NCBI RefSeq assembly: GCF_004341445.1
Contig: NZ_SLXV01000033.1
Coordinates: 1 to 33,291 of the forward strand
Direction: 5' to 3'
Origin: Baia soyae
GTDB taxonomy: Bacteria > Bacillota > Bacilli > Thermoactinomycetales > Thermoactinomycetaceae
Length of the DNA: 33,291 nucleotides
Shown here piece by piece: positions 22,550 to 31,071 of this stretch. The number at the start of each line of letters is the position of its first letter. The stretch's first letter is position 1. A program made the position numbers and the translations under genes. The notes beneath the pieces were generated by a model. That model was not told the origin of the DNA, did no database searches, and was given only the letters and a program-made list of their open reading frames with translations.

Positions 22550-23254
22550 ATGATGTGCGCAATGATTGGGATTACAACATTTATCGAATTAGATGAATTT
22601 ATTAAGATAAGGAGAGCGTATGCGAATTCAGTTGCTACAGCTGGTGGAGTCCCTGTTTTATTATCGCCAATTGTGGATGAAAAATTAGCAGAGGAATTGG
22701 CTGATCGATTAGATGGTTTACTCTTATCGGGTGGCGGAGATATTAATCCAATCCACTATCAGGAAGAACCTCATCCAACGCTAGATTTAGTTTGCGATAT
22801 TCGGGATCAATATGAATTTCAACTCGCAAAAGCATTTATGAATCGAAAAAAACCCATATTAGCCATTTGTCGAGGAGCTCAAGTGCTGAATGTGGTACTA
22901 GGTGGAACGCTGATTCAAGATGTGCCATCGCAAGTGACTACCGATTTACCCCATTCCCAGGAAGCAGATCGGCATATTGCCACACATACGATCCAAATTG
23001 ACCCTCAATCAAAATTAGCAGAAATTTTAGATCAGTGCCAAATTGATGTCAACAGCTTTCATCACCAATCTGTAAAAGACTTGCCAGAGACTTGTCAAGC
23101 GACTGCCTATACCTCTGATGGAGTAGTAGAGGCATTTGAATACCAAGGGGATCAATTTGCCTTAGCGGTTCAATGGCATCCCGAGGCAATGACCCATGAT
23201 GAGTATTCCTTGAAACTATTTCGCTATTTTGTAGAGAAGTGTGCTTGCTCCTAA
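22550..23254 (+). CDS. Gamma-glutamyl-gamma-aminobutyrate hydrolase-like (peptidase C26)
   Basis: The 234-residue protein is a class I glutamine amidotransferase-like hydrolase of the PuuD/C26 type. The nucleophile is Cys107 in A-I-C-R-G-A-Q, with the His-Glu pair in Q-W-H-P-E near residue 210, and L-L-L-S-G-G-G-D-I-N-P near 57-67. PuuD cleaves gamma-glutamyl-GABA in putrescine breakdown; other members act on different gamma-glutamyl amides, so the substrate is open. No other Puu genes are nearby. AAGGGGATG precedes the start, where two ATG codons stand together; the first is chosen. Confidence 0.85.
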   Translation: MMCAMIGITTFIELDEFIKIRRAYANSVATAGGVPVLLSPIVDEKLAEELADRLDGLLLSGGGDINPIHYQEEPHPTLDLVCDIRDQYEFQLAKAFMNRKKPILAICRGAQVLNVVLGGTLIQDVPSQVTTDLPHSQEADRHIATHTIQIDPQSKLAEILDQCQIDVNSFHHQSVKDLPETCQATAYTSDGVVEAFEYQGDQFALAVQWHPEAMTHDEYSLKLFRYFVEKCACS

Positions 23255-23260
23255 TATTTC

Positions 23261-23312
23261 GGACCCATGTATCTGTCATGCTCACTCCTATTGAGAGGAC
23301 AGATGCATGGGT
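23261..23312. terminator. 16-bp hairpin between convergent genes
   Basis: Positions 23261-23276 pair with 23297-23312 (one G-T) around a 20-nt loop. T runs are poor on both sides, but the position between a plus-strand and a minus-strand gene end suggests a terminator. Confidence 0.55.
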
Positions 23313-23348
23313 CTTACTCTATTCATAATAAGCAGATGAGGTATTTTT

Positions 23349-24377
23349 TTATAGATGTTCTTCCTCGTGTTCACCACGTACATATTTTGCATTAAATAAA
23401 AAGAGCCAAAGTAAGAGCCCAAGCGATGGAATCAATACCAACAACCCAGCAATAAAAGTGATGATTAATGCTTTTCCGAGGACGGGACTAGTCACAGCAC
23501 CTTGAATCGTGATATATGGATCTAATAAATATGGGAGATGAGAGGCGCCATATCCAAAGAATGCAAAACCAAACTGGAGCATGACCAGCACAAAGGCAAG
23601 TCCGAAACATTTTCGTTTCCAGATTAAAAATACAGCCCCGATAAAGCAAAGTAAGGATAGTCCAAAGCACCAACCAATCTCAAGTGCTCGTTGAAAGTGA
23701 TTTGGATTATGATGAGAGAGCGCCCAGAAAACCAAAAGGCTGGCTAAGATAGTAGGCCCACTCCAAGCTAACGCATATTTGCGTAGTAATTCGCGTGCAG
23801 GGGTGTCATTTGCTCGATTTGCATAAAAAGTAAGGAAGGAAGAACTAATATATAAAACGCTTACGATTGCTAAGAATGTAACCGCCCATGAATAAGGATT
23901 TGTGAATAATTGAACGATCGATAGCGTAATTCCAGAATCCGTTTTCTTAATAAATCCACCTTCTGACATGGTTAAGATGGTGGATAGACTCGCAGGAATG
24001 AGCAACCCAGTAGCCCCATACAAAAACATATAAACGCGATTGCTTCGAACTCCATAATGGGCAAAAGCATAAAAGGAACCTCGGATGCTAAGGAGTATCA
24101 GGAAGACGCTTCCTGGAATGAGAAGAGCTGTGCCATAGTAGTAGGCTGTATCAGGGAAGAAACCGATAACTCCTACAATAAAAAAGATCAGAAATACATT
24201 GGTTACCTCCCACACAGGAGAGAGGTATCTTTCGATCACCGTATTCACAATGTGGTCCTTTTTCGTCTTCATGCTGTAATAAGAGAAGAAACCAGCACCA
24301 AAATCAATGGAGGCTATGATAAGATATCCGTACAAAAATGTCCATAGTACCGTAATTCCAATCATCTCGAGAGACAT
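23349..24377 (-). CDS. cydB: Cytochrome bd-type quinol oxidase subunit II
   Basis: The 342-residue polytopic protein is CydB, the second subunit of the bd oxidase. It starts with the typical first helix (W-T-F-L-Y-G-Y-L-I-I) and D-F-G-A-G near residues 25-29, and has R-G-S-F-Y-A-F near 100 and about eight or nine hydrophobic helices. CydB stabilises the heme-bearing subunit and helps form the oxygen site. AAGGAGGGG is 7 nt from the ATG. It follows cydA by 14 nt on the same strand; no cydCD genes follow in the window. Confidence 0.9.
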   Translation of the reverse strand: MSLEMIGITVLWTFLYGYLIIASIDFGAGFFSYYSMKTKKDHIVNTVIERYLSPVWEVTNVFLIFFIVGVIGFFPDTAYYYGTALLIPGSVFLILLSIRGSFYAFAHYGVRSNRVYMFLYGATGLLIPASLSTILTMSEGGFIKKTDSGITLSIVQLFTNPYSWAVTFLAIVSVLYISSSFLTFYANRANDTPARELLRKYALAWSGPTILASLLVFWALSHHNPNHFQRALEIGWCFGLSLLCFIGAVFLIWKRKCFGLAFVLVMLQFGFAFFGYGASHLPYLLDPYITIQGAVTSPVLGKALIITFIAGLLVLIPSLGLLLWLFLFNAKYVRGEHEEEHL

Positions 24378-24391
24378 GATTATTCCCCTCC

Positions 24392-25717
24392 TTATAATCC
24401 GTAGCGTTTTGCTAATTCATCCTCTGCGCGGTTATGTCGAAACAGGCGATATAATACGATACACGTGATGATTCCGAGGGCGAGGTACAAGGCGCTAAAA
24501 GCCCAAGTGGTAGAAGAAACATGATTAGCCGTAGTGGCAGCTTTGTCTACCCTTAAAACCCCGGTGATAACCCACGGTTGCCGACCTACTTCTGCGAAGA
24601 TCCATCCCAATTGAATAGCGATAAAAGCTAAAGGCGCTCCTAAGACAATGCCTCGCAAAAGCCATGGACTCCACTGATTCCCTTTCTTTCGGTACCACTC
24701 AATCGCGAAAATCGCTGAGACGAGTAGGAGATAAAATCCGATTGCGACCATACCATCAAACAGATAGTGAATATAGAGTGGGGGCCATAAATCCTGAGGG
24801 ATGTCATTTAGACCTTTTACTTCATGATTAGGTGAATTCCCAGCCAAGATACTAAGAGCAAAGGGTATTTTGATCCCATATTTCACTTCTTGCGTTTCCT
24901 TGTTTAAAACACCGCCGAAAACTAAAGGAGCTTGCTTGGTTGTTTCAAAATGCCATTCGGCAGCTGCTAATTTAGTTGGTTGATACTTAGCTAAAAATTT
25001 CCCAGATATATCGCCAGCCGCAAAAGTAGCGACAGCGAGGATAAATCCAGTGATCATCGTTAGGCGAAGTGCCTTTTTATAATAAACATGATTTCTACCT
25101 TTGAGGATGTGATAGGCGGCGATGGAAGCAAGTAAGAAGCCGCATGTTAGGTATGCAGAGGATAAGACGTGTGCTACTTTACTTGGTGTAGCAGGGTTGA
25201 GCATAGCGGCAATCGGATCGATATCGACCGCTTTACCATTTTCCAGACGAAACCCAGCTGGCGTATTCATAAATGCGTTTACGATCGTGATAAATAAAGC
25301 CGACATAGATGAGCCAATCACGATGGGGATGGAAGTAGCCCAATGGATCCAAGGATTTTTAAAGCGATCCCATGTATACAGATAAATACCAAGAAAGATC
25401 GCTTCTACGAAAAAGGCGAATGTTTCCATAAATAGCGGTAGGCTGATTACGTTGCCAGCTAGTTGCATAAATTGTGGCCATAACAGAGAAAGCATAAATC
25501 CAATACAAGTCCCGGTTACTACACCGACTGCTACGGTAATCACAAATCCACGTGTCCATCTCTTCGCGAGCATGATATAGTGATTATCTTTTTTCCAAAT
25601 CCCCCATGCTTCAGCTAATGAGATAAATAAAGGAACACCTACCCCAATTGTGGCAAAGATAATGTGAAAAGAAAGTGTTTCTGCCGTAAGAATTCGAGAC
25701 CAAAAAACAGCGTCCAT
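24392..25717 (-). CDS. cydA: Cytochrome bd-type quinol oxidase subunit I
   Basis: The 441-residue protein carries the hemes of a bd-type terminal oxidase. Heme ligand candidates are His18 (L-S-F-H-I-I-F), the His of K-V-A-H-V-L-S-S-A-Y near residue 183 and the Met of F-D-G-M-V-A-I near 330. G-R-Q-P-W near 388 is the family signature. The quinol loop is short, as in Bacillus/Geobacillus YthA-type enzymes, and total length fits that group rather than the longer E. coli CydA. AAGGAGG lies 7 nt before the ATG. The upstream region has an Fnr/CRP-like palindrome and a Rex-like half site, suggesting control by oxygen or redox state. Confidence 0.92.
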   Translation of the reverse strand: MDAVFWSRILTAETLSFHIIFATIGVGVPLFISLAEAWGIWKKDNHYIMLAKRWTRGFVITVAVGVVTGTCIGFMLSLLWPQFMQLAGNVISLPLFMETFAFFVEAIFLGIYLYTWDRFKNPWIHWATSIPIVIGSSMSALFITIVNAFMNTPAGFRLENGKAVDIDPIAAMLNPATPSKVAHVLSSAYLTCGFLLASIAAYHILKGRNHVYYKKALRLTMITGFILAVATFAAGDISGKFLAKYQPTKLAAAEWHFETTKQAPLVFGGVLNKETQEVKYGIKIPFALSILAGNSPNHEVKGLNDIPQDLWPPLYIHYLFDGMVAIGFYLLLVSAIFAIEWYRKKGNQWSPWLLRGIVLGAPLAFIAIQLGWIFAEVGRQPWVITGVLRVDKAATTANHVSSTTWAFSALYLALGIITCIVLYRLFRHNRAEDELAKRYGL

Positions 25718-25806
25718 TGATATGCCTCCTTTTAATGAAACAGACTATCATGTTCAATATTTCACAAATGAAGATTTTGATTTCCAACAATAAATGGATC
25801 CATAAT

Positions 25807-25812
25807 CATTAT
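25807..25812 (-). promoter_or_regulatory. Possible -10 box of cydAB
   Basis: On the minus strand a perfect TATAAT lies about 90 nt before the cydA start, with a weak TTATGT -35 16 nt upstream that overlaps the palindrome at 25816-25833. Confidence 0.4.
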
Positions 25813-25815
25813 AAA

Positions 25816-25833
25816 ATGTGAATAATATCACAT
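25816..25833. promoter_or_regulatory. Perfect Fnr/CRP-type palindrome upstream of cydAB
   Basis: ATGTGA, six bases, TCACAT is an 18-bp site matching the TGTGA-N6-TCACA consensus of Fnr/CRP-family regulators. It is between divergent cydA (minus) and the VanW gene (plus). Confidence 0.55.
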
Positions 25834-25912
25834 AAATAGGAAAGTGTGACGGGATTGTGATCATTATTCGACGTCTCTCTGGGTAGACTACAGGAGGAAG
25901 GAGGAAAATCAG

Positions 25913-26890
25913 ATGAAGAAACCAGCTCTTGTAACGTTTATATCCACTATGTGTTTGTTCATTCTGTCTTGTACTCCCATGCAAGCGAGTCAAAAAGAGA
26001 CACCTCTCCAAGAGAAAACAACACCATCCCAAACAAAACATCAACTGGATGCTAAGTTGATGTTTCAGCATGAGAATCAAGTTTGGGAATTAGAGCTGGG
26101 AGATATAGGGTTTGATGGAGTTGATCCTACTTCTTTAGATCATGAACTCGTTCATAGCTGGATTCGTACTGAAGTGGCCCCACAAGTTGAAAAAGAGCCC
26201 ATATCTGCTTTTTTTAAAAATAGAAAGCTGATACCAGAAGAATATGGTTATAAAATTGATTATGTAGCGATTGAGGAGGCGCTCCAAAATGTCCATCAAG
26301 TTCTCAATCAGCCTCAGGAATTACCATTAACAAGACTTCAGCCACAAATCACCCAACAAAAAGCTTTGACCTTGAAGCAGAAACGCCTAGCCTCGTATCA
26401 AACCTATTTCAATCCTAATAATGAAAACCGATCGCACAATATTTCTCTATCTACCCATGCGATCGACCACATGATTGTCTTGCCGGGACAAACCTTTTCA
26501 TTTAATGATGTTGTGGGCATTCGGACGACCGAGCGTGGTTATCTCCCTGCTCGTATCATTGTAAAAGGGGAGTATAGTGAGGGAATAGGAGGCGGCATAT
26601 GCCAAACTTCTTCCACCTTATTTAATAGTGTTGACCAAGCAGGATTACAAATTGTTCAACGCTATAGTCACAGCAAACATGTGGCCTATGTCCCCAAAGA
26701 TCGGGATGCAACCGTATCATGGGGAGGGTATGATTTTAAGTTTCGTAACCAATTCAATAAACCTATTTTGATATCTTCACGCATAACGGGAGGTATTTTG
26801 AATATATCTATTTATGGGCCCAAGTTAATTATGCACAAACCAAATGAAATACCTGATTCACCACCATTATCCCAACAAGATGAATCCTAA
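25913..26890 (+). CDS. VanW family lipoprotein
   Basis: The 325-residue protein has a signal peptide with a lipobox-like L-F-I-L-S-C at residues 15-20, a linker rich in T, Q and K, a middle region of about 100 residues, and the C-terminal VanW domain (about 170-310) with F-S-F-N-D-V-V-G near 195-202, G-E-Y-S-E-G-I-G-G-G-I-C-Q-T-S near 222-236 and N-S-V near 241. VanW was named from a glycopeptide-resistance cluster but most members, such as YoaR, have no known role. There are no van genes around it. GGAGG repeats precede the ATG. Confidence 0.82.
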   Translation: MKKPALVTFISTMCLFILSCTPMQASQKETPLQEKTTPSQTKHQLDAKLMFQHENQVWELELGDIGFDGVDPTSLDHELVHSWIRTEVAPQVEKEPISAFFKNRKLIPEEYGYKIDYVAIEEALQNVHQVLNQPQELPLTRLQPQITQQKALTLKQKRLASYQTYFNPNNENRSHNISLSTHAIDHMIVLPGQTFSFNDVVGIRTTERGYLPARIIVKGEYSEGIGGGICQTSSTLFNSVDQAGLQIVQRYSHSKHVAYVPKDRDATVSWGGYDFKFRNQFNKPILISSRITGGILNISIYGPKLIMHKPNEIPDSPPLSQQDES

Positions 26891-26921
26891 AAAGCCGTCG
26901 CCCAATATGTGACGGCTTTTT
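26889..26921 (+). terminator. Terminator of the VanW gene
   Basis: AAAAAGCCGTC pairs perfectly with GACGGCTTTTT around an 11-nt loop; it begins on the stop codon. Confidence 0.9.
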
Positions 26922-26991
26922 GCCGATATGGACACAAATTAGAAAATATTTCCTATTTAACCAATTTACATAGAAATAACAGGAATAGTCT

Positions 26992-27000
26992 GTTATAATG
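26992..27000 (+). promoter_or_regulatory. Extended -10 promoter of the G5/3D gene
   Basis: TGTTATAAT (TGn plus TATAAT) lies about 33 nt before the start; no good -35 at the normal distance. Confidence 0.45.
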
Positions 27001-27032
27001 GGACACGTTAAACCCACTAAAGGAGCGATTGG

Positions 27033-28058
27033 ATGAATAAGAAATTTCTTCTAGCCGGAATAGCTACGGTGGCCATCAGTTTAACCGGGACACTTGTGGT
27101 ATATGCGATGGAGAAAGAAGTAGTCATCACCTTTAGCGATGGTAAGAAAGTCGTCTCAAAAGGCTTTCATGATACAGTTGCTGAAGCTTTGGAAGATGAA
27201 GGGTTCAAGGTGGCCGAGATGAAACAAAAGTATCAGCCTAGTATTCCTTGGGATCAAAAATTAACCAAAGATACCAATGTTATCTTGAATTGTCGCTGTA
27301 AAGTAAACCTGACCATAGGTGGTAAAGCTGAAGGCGAAAAAGAGACCACGAAAGGAACAGTTCGTGAGTTTTTAGAGGAGCAAAAAATTGCCTTAGGTGA
27401 GTGGGATGAAGTAAGCTCAGCACTTGATGCAAAAATCCAAGATGGCATGCAGATATCAGTTGACAGAATTGAGCAAGTAATCAAAAAAGAGGAAAAAGAG
27501 ATTAAGTTCGATACAGAAGAACAAAAAGATAAGACCCTGGCAAAAGGCGAGAAGAAAGAAGTGACTGCTGGAAAGCTGGGAAAAGAGATTTATCAAGTGA
27601 CCATCTACTATAAGAATGGTCAACCTATGATGAAGGACGGGAAACCAGCTTCTGATTCTAAGTTGATCGAAAAAATTGATCCCATAAAAGCAGTAGTGAA
27701 GGTTGGAACGAAAGAAGAGGAAGCAGAAGAGAAAGATTCGAGACCTGCTTTTGCTGGTGGAGGATCGTTACCAAACGGAACATCATATAAGAAAATGATA
27801 ATGGCTGAAACCACCGCTTATACATCCAAACCAGGTGCCAAAACGGCTTCAGGAAAATTGGCTAAAGTGGGACTGGTGGCTGTCGATCCAAGAGTAATCC
27901 CACTTGGAACGAGGATGTTTATTGAAGATTATGGGATGGCAATCGCAGCAGATACAGGTGGTGCAGTAAAAGGAAATATCGTTGATGTATACTTTAATTC
28001 CGAAGCAGAATGTCAAAAGTGGGGACGTAAAAATAAAAAAGTGTACATCCTAGATTAA
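27033..28058 (+). CDS. Cell-wall protein with DUF348, G5 and 3D domains (YabE type)
   Basis: The 341-residue protein has an N-terminal signal or anchor segment (8-26), two DUF348 ubiquitin-like repeats (about 28-85 and 86-145; repeats of V-x-x-F-L-E-E-Q/V-A-E-A-L-E-D), a G5 domain (about 150-230) and a C-terminal 3D domain (about 255-341) with A-T-T-A-Y-T, G-L-V-A-V-D-P-R-V-I-P-L-G-T and A-A-D-T-G-G and I-V-D-V-Y. The three conserved Asp residues of the 3D (MltA-like) fold are present. YabE-type proteins resemble resuscitation-promoting factors and are thought to cut or remodel peptidoglycan. An acidic, lysine-rich linker of about 25 residues precedes the 3D domain. AAAGGAG precedes the ATG. 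Confidence 0.88.
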   Translation: MNKKFLLAGIATVAISLTGTLVVYAMEKEVVITFSDGKKVVSKGFHDTVAEALEDEGFKVAEMKQKYQPSIPWDQKLTKDTNVILNCRCKVNLTIGGKAEGEKETTKGTVREFLEEQKIALGEWDEVSSALDAKIQDGMQISVDRIEQVIKKEEKEIKFDTEEQKDKTLAKGEKKEVTAGKLGKEIYQVTIYYKNGQPMMKDGKPASDSKLIEKIDPIKAVVKVGTKEEEAEEKDSRPAFAGGGSLPNGTSYKKMIMAETTAYTSKPGAKTASGKLAKVGLVAVDPRVIPLGTRMFIEDYGMAIAADTGGAVKGNIVDVYFNSEAECQKWGRKNKKVYILD

Positions 28059-28086
28059 ACCGTACACAGTGGAATTCAATTTGATT

Positions 28087-28120
28087 GAACCTGCCAAAAA
28101 AGTGCAGGTTCTTTCTTTTT
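28087..28120 (+). terminator. Terminator of the G5/3D gene
   Basis: GAACCTGC pairs with GCAGGTTC around a 9-nt loop, followed by T-rich sequence. Confidence 0.8.
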
Positions 28121-28216
28121 TGAAAAGACAAATGGAAAGTTTTATCAAATTCGTCTTTGAATTTCCCTATTTTTTCGATATACTTAGGAAAGGAATAACA
28201 CATCCGAGGTGTATGA

Positions 28217-29677
28217 ATGGTAGGTCGAAATGAACCCTGCCCTTGTGGAAGTGGGAAAAAGTACAAAAAGTGCTGTGAACGCGTAGTCACGATTCGTCAT
28301 GCAGAGGGATTGCGAGAAGGACGCGACCGAGATCTATCAAAAAAATTACTCGCAGACCTAAATCAGTGGTTTCATCCGTATTGGAAAATGGAAAAGCAAA
28401 GTAAGTGGGGGCATCGTTTTAAAGAGTTATTGCACTTACCTCTACAAGAACCAGTCCCGCAATCTTTTTCCTTTTCCTTTCATTATTGGTTGTTACTTGA
28501 CGCCCCCTGTGTCCAAAATAAGCGACCGGTTGAGCTGTGGGCATCAACAGTCCGCCGAACACCAGAGAAGGAAAGAGTACTGACAAGCTATTTGGATAGT
28601 AAACTCACATGCTATGAAATGATTGACGTAAGGGAAGAAAGCATGCTGTTTCGATCTCTATTAGATGGAGTAGAGTATGAAGTGATACGAGGGGAAGAGA
28701 TACCTCGTGAACGGATTGTTTTCACTCGTTTAATACGCTTAGGAAATCGATATGAGCTGTTTGGCCCTTATACATCTTTTGTGCATGAGATGAGAGGGGA
28801 GATACTCGTGCAACTAGAGAAATTTAACCATCTAGACCAAGAACAACAAAAATATGCAAGTCGTGAACAAGGATGGCAAGTGCTTGGATGGTCCATGAAA
28901 CGCGCTCAGGAACTTGAGAAGGTGGAGAAGTTAGCACCAGCATCAACACCCGAGATGGTGGACAGTATCCGTGAAACGCTGTTCTGGCCAAATGTCGAGT
29001 ATACGTCTGAACAATCAGGATTGCCAATTAAAATCATGCAACAGTTGGAGCAGTTTTACGTTTCGCAGGTTAATCCATTACAAAAGAGAACCCAACAATT
29101 CTACAGTAAATCGTTAGAGATCCTATTTGACTACCTCTCCAAACGATTTGGACAATCTTTTCAATGGTCTATGCTAAATGAAGAAGCTTTCATTCACTTC
29201 TTTAGCATTTGGTATTTGGATAGTGGAAAAGCTACCCCAATGGCTTCTAAGATCTTCTTAAATACCTTGAAAAACCTGTTCCAGTGGCTCTATAACCAAG
29301 GCATTTCCAATATATATCTCCATTTCAAAAAAGTTTACTCTATTTTAATTCATAAGTTACCTACCACGATTGAGGCACGTACTTGGTTAGCGGAACACGC
29401 TATTGAAACAGAAGAAACGGAACATACAGGGACCATGATACAAAATATGTTCATGCTTGCGATCTCAGGGGCAGGTCCTATGTTGTTGATTGGTGAGCGA
29501 TGGGTGCCTGTACAGCTTCGTGCTTTCCCTGCGATTTGGTCAGATGAGCGCTTTTGGATTCGAGGAACGATTCAAATGAGTGAAAACCATTGTATTTTTA
29601 CTCATATTGAAAACGTGTTTCCTATGACATTGATGGAAGAAGAGTTACCAAACGCCCATGTATTAGGTCAAAAATAG
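28217..29677 (+). CDS. SEC-C motif protein with a recombinase-like helical domain
   Basis: The 486-residue protein starts with a SEC-C zinc-binding motif: Cys8, Cys10, Cys19 and Cys20 in P-C-P-C-G-S-G-K-K-Y-K-K-C-C. The rest has no family I can name. Residues about 290-372 have the helix pattern of the N-terminal core-binding (SAM-like) domain of tyrosine recombinases (K-S-L-E-I-L-F-D-Y-L-S-K-R-F, then F-L-N-T-L-K-N-L-F-Q-W-L-Y-N-Q-G), but no catalytic recombinase domain follows; the last 110 residues look like a beta-rich unit. The start has CGAGGTG 5 nt upstream. It could be a nucleic-acid or protein-binding factor; the function is unknown. Confidence 0.7.
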   Translation: MVGRNEPCPCGSGKKYKKCCERVVTIRHAEGLREGRDRDLSKKLLADLNQWFHPYWKMEKQSKWGHRFKELLHLPLQEPVPQSFSFSFHYWLLLDAPCVQNKRPVELWASTVRRTPEKERVLTSYLDSKLTCYEMIDVREESMLFRSLLDGVEYEVIRGEEIPRERIVFTRLIRLGNRYELFGPYTSFVHEMRGEILVQLEKFNHLDQEQQKYASREQGWQVLGWSMKRAQELEKVEKLAPASTPEMVDSIRETLFWPNVEYTSEQSGLPIKIMQQLEQFYVSQVNPLQKRTQQFYSKSLEILFDYLSKRFGQSFQWSMLNEEAFIHFFSIWYLDSGKATPMASKIFLNTLKNLFQWLYNQGISNIYLHFKKVYSILIHKLPTTIEARTWLAEHAIETEETEHTGTMIQNMFMLAISGAGPMLLIGERWVPVQLRAFPAIWSDERFWIRGTIQMSENHCIFTHIENVFPMTLMEEELPNAHVLGQK

Positions 29678-29721
29678 AGAAACAGCCTACTTTATTTGTC
29701 AGAGGCTGTTTCTCTTGTTTT
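29677..29721. terminator. Shared terminator between convergent genes
   Basis: A 12-bp perfect stem (29677-29688 with 29703-29714) is followed by TTGTTTT. The plus and minus genes end on either side. Confidence 0.75.
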
Positions 29722-29748
29722 CGTTATGAAAGTAATAGCTTGTCCTTC

Positions 29749-30186
29749 TCATAAGGAAAGCTTTTTTTTCATATCCTTATGGTCGATGCCAGCATCTAGG
29801 TAGACATCACCTTCTGCTATATATCCGAGTTTCTCATAAAAAGGAAGGGCTTGTGTTTGGGCAGAAAGGACGATTTTCTTTGCTCCTTCTTGCCGGGCAT
29901 GTTCCTCTAGTGCAAGCATTAGTTCACGTCCAGCTCCTGTCCCGCGTCCTTCAGGGATGACGGCTACGCGTTCTGCTTTGGCTACATGAGGCTCGTACCA
30001 TCGCATACGACAAGTGCCAATTGCTTTCTTGTCTAATGTTGCTAAGAAATGGACAGAACAACTTTCTTTTTCATCAATTTCTTGGTCTTCAGGAACGCCT
30101 TGTTCGTGTACAAATACTTTTTGACGAATTGCAAAAGCTTGATTTAATTCGTGGTCGGATTCGACTTTTTTTACACTTATATGCAT
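29749..30186 (-). CDS. GNAT family N-acetyltransferase
   Basis: The 145-residue protein has the GNAT fold: an N-terminal helix with A-F-A-I-R-Q-K-V-F-V-H-E-Q-G-V-P near 16-31, an acetyl-CoA loop near 81-89 (E-G-R-G-T-G-A-G-R), preceded by the V-A-V-I-P strand, and the terminal A-L-P-F-Y-E-K-L-G-Y motif. The N-terminal signature resembles YjcF/ElaA-type proteins. The substrate is unknown. The ATG at 30186 has AGGAG with 8-nt spacing on the minus strand, while the GTG and ATG slightly upstream overlap or crowd the site. Confidence 0.85.
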   Translation of the reverse strand: MHISVKKVESDHELNQAFAIRQKVFVHEQGVPEDQEIDEKESCSVHFLATLDKKAIGTCRMRWYEPHVAKAERVAVIPEGRGTGAGRELMLALEEHARQEGAKKIVLSAQTQALPFYEKLGYIAEGDVYLDAGIDHKDMKKKLSL

Positions 30187-30298
30187 GAACATCACTCCTG
30201 TCTATGTATTGTACCCTTTTTCCTTAGAGAAAAAAGGAAACCTATCAGGTTCATCTGCATAATAGTGATTTTACAATGTTGAGTAGGAGGAAAAAGAA

Positions 30299-30829
30299 AT
30301 GAGTAGAAGAGTTCATAGTAGTGAGGTTTATCAAGCTGTGATGAATAAGTTAACCGAGCGAGGAGTCCCTTTGGAAGCTATTGCTGACATCGTTTATGAG
30401 ATGCAAATTCCGTATAAAGCCGATCTTCGGAAAGAGGCTTGTCTGGAAAGTGTATTGGCTGTGTTAGAAAAAAGAGAATTACAACATGCAATTCTTGTTG
30501 GAGTCGAACTGGATACCCTAGCAGAGAAAAATGTACTTTCGGAACCACTTCTAAGTATTGTCAAAGCAGATGAAGGGTTATTTGGCTGTGATGAGACATT
30601 AGCTCTAGGATCCGTGTTTGGATATGGAAGTATTGCCCTTACTACCTTTGGATATTTAGATAAACAAAAAATAGGCATTATCAAAAGTTTAGATAATCAG
30701 AGTGGAGGAGAACATTGTCATACATTTTTAGATGATATTGTCTGTGCGATTGCTGCGGCAGCTGCAGGGAGACTGGCCCATCGAATTCGTGATGAAGACG
30801 AAGAGGACGATTCCATGGGAGCATATTAA
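30299..30829 (+). CDS. Phosphatidylglycerophosphatase A-like protein (YutG type)
   Basis: The 176-residue protein matches the PgpA-type YutG family of Bacillales: V-x-L-D-T-L-A-E-K near residues 70-76, D-E-G-L-F-G-C-D-E near 90-98, G-Y-G-S-I-A-L-T-T-F-G-Y near 107-118, T-F-L-D-D-I-V near 142-148 and a run of Ala residues. In PgpA the acidic residues bind the metal for dephosphorylating phosphatidylglycerophosphate. YutG-type members lack clear membrane helices, and their role is less certain. The C terminus is very acidic. AGGAGG precedes the ATG. Confidence 0.8.
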   Translation: MSRRVHSSEVYQAVMNKLTERGVPLEAIADIVYEMQIPYKADLRKEACLESVLAVLEKRELQHAILVGVELDTLAEKNVLSEPLLSIVKADEGLFGCDETLALGSVFGYGSIALTTFGYLDKQKIGIIKSLDNQSGGEHCHTFLDDIVCAIAAAAAGRLAHRIRDEDEEDDSMGAY

Positions 30830-30848
30830 TGTGGATCCGATAAATACA

Positions 30849-30876
30849 AAAAACCGAGTACTGCACTGTACTCGGT
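30849..30876 (-). terminator. 10-bp hairpin with T run on the minus strand
   Basis: AACCGAGTAC pairs perfectly with GTACTCGGTT around TGCACT. On the minus strand it is followed by six T, yet no minus-strand gene is visible to its right; on the plus strand it lies after the YutG-type gene without a T run. Confidence 0.5.
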
Positions 30877-30901
30877 TGCCATTTGAGGAGGGAATTTGGT
30901 G

Positions 30902-30926
30902 GAACAAGCGACTGACTTGCTTGTTC
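30902..30926 (+). other. Perfect 8-bp inverted repeat in spacer
   Basis: GAACAAGC and GCTTGTTC flank a 9-nt loop. It is the second of three hairpins in the 240-nt spacer before the small gene at 31072; function unknown. Confidence 0.5.
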
Positions 30927-31071
30927 TGTATATACTATGTCAATCTCTATAAGCCCGTTTGGACGCTCACGTAAATTGTGCGTTAGTCTAGATTTACGAA
31001 ATGAGAATAACTTTACTACTAGGAATGATTTTCCACTATCTGAGTCACACTACAGGTAGGAGGAGATATAG

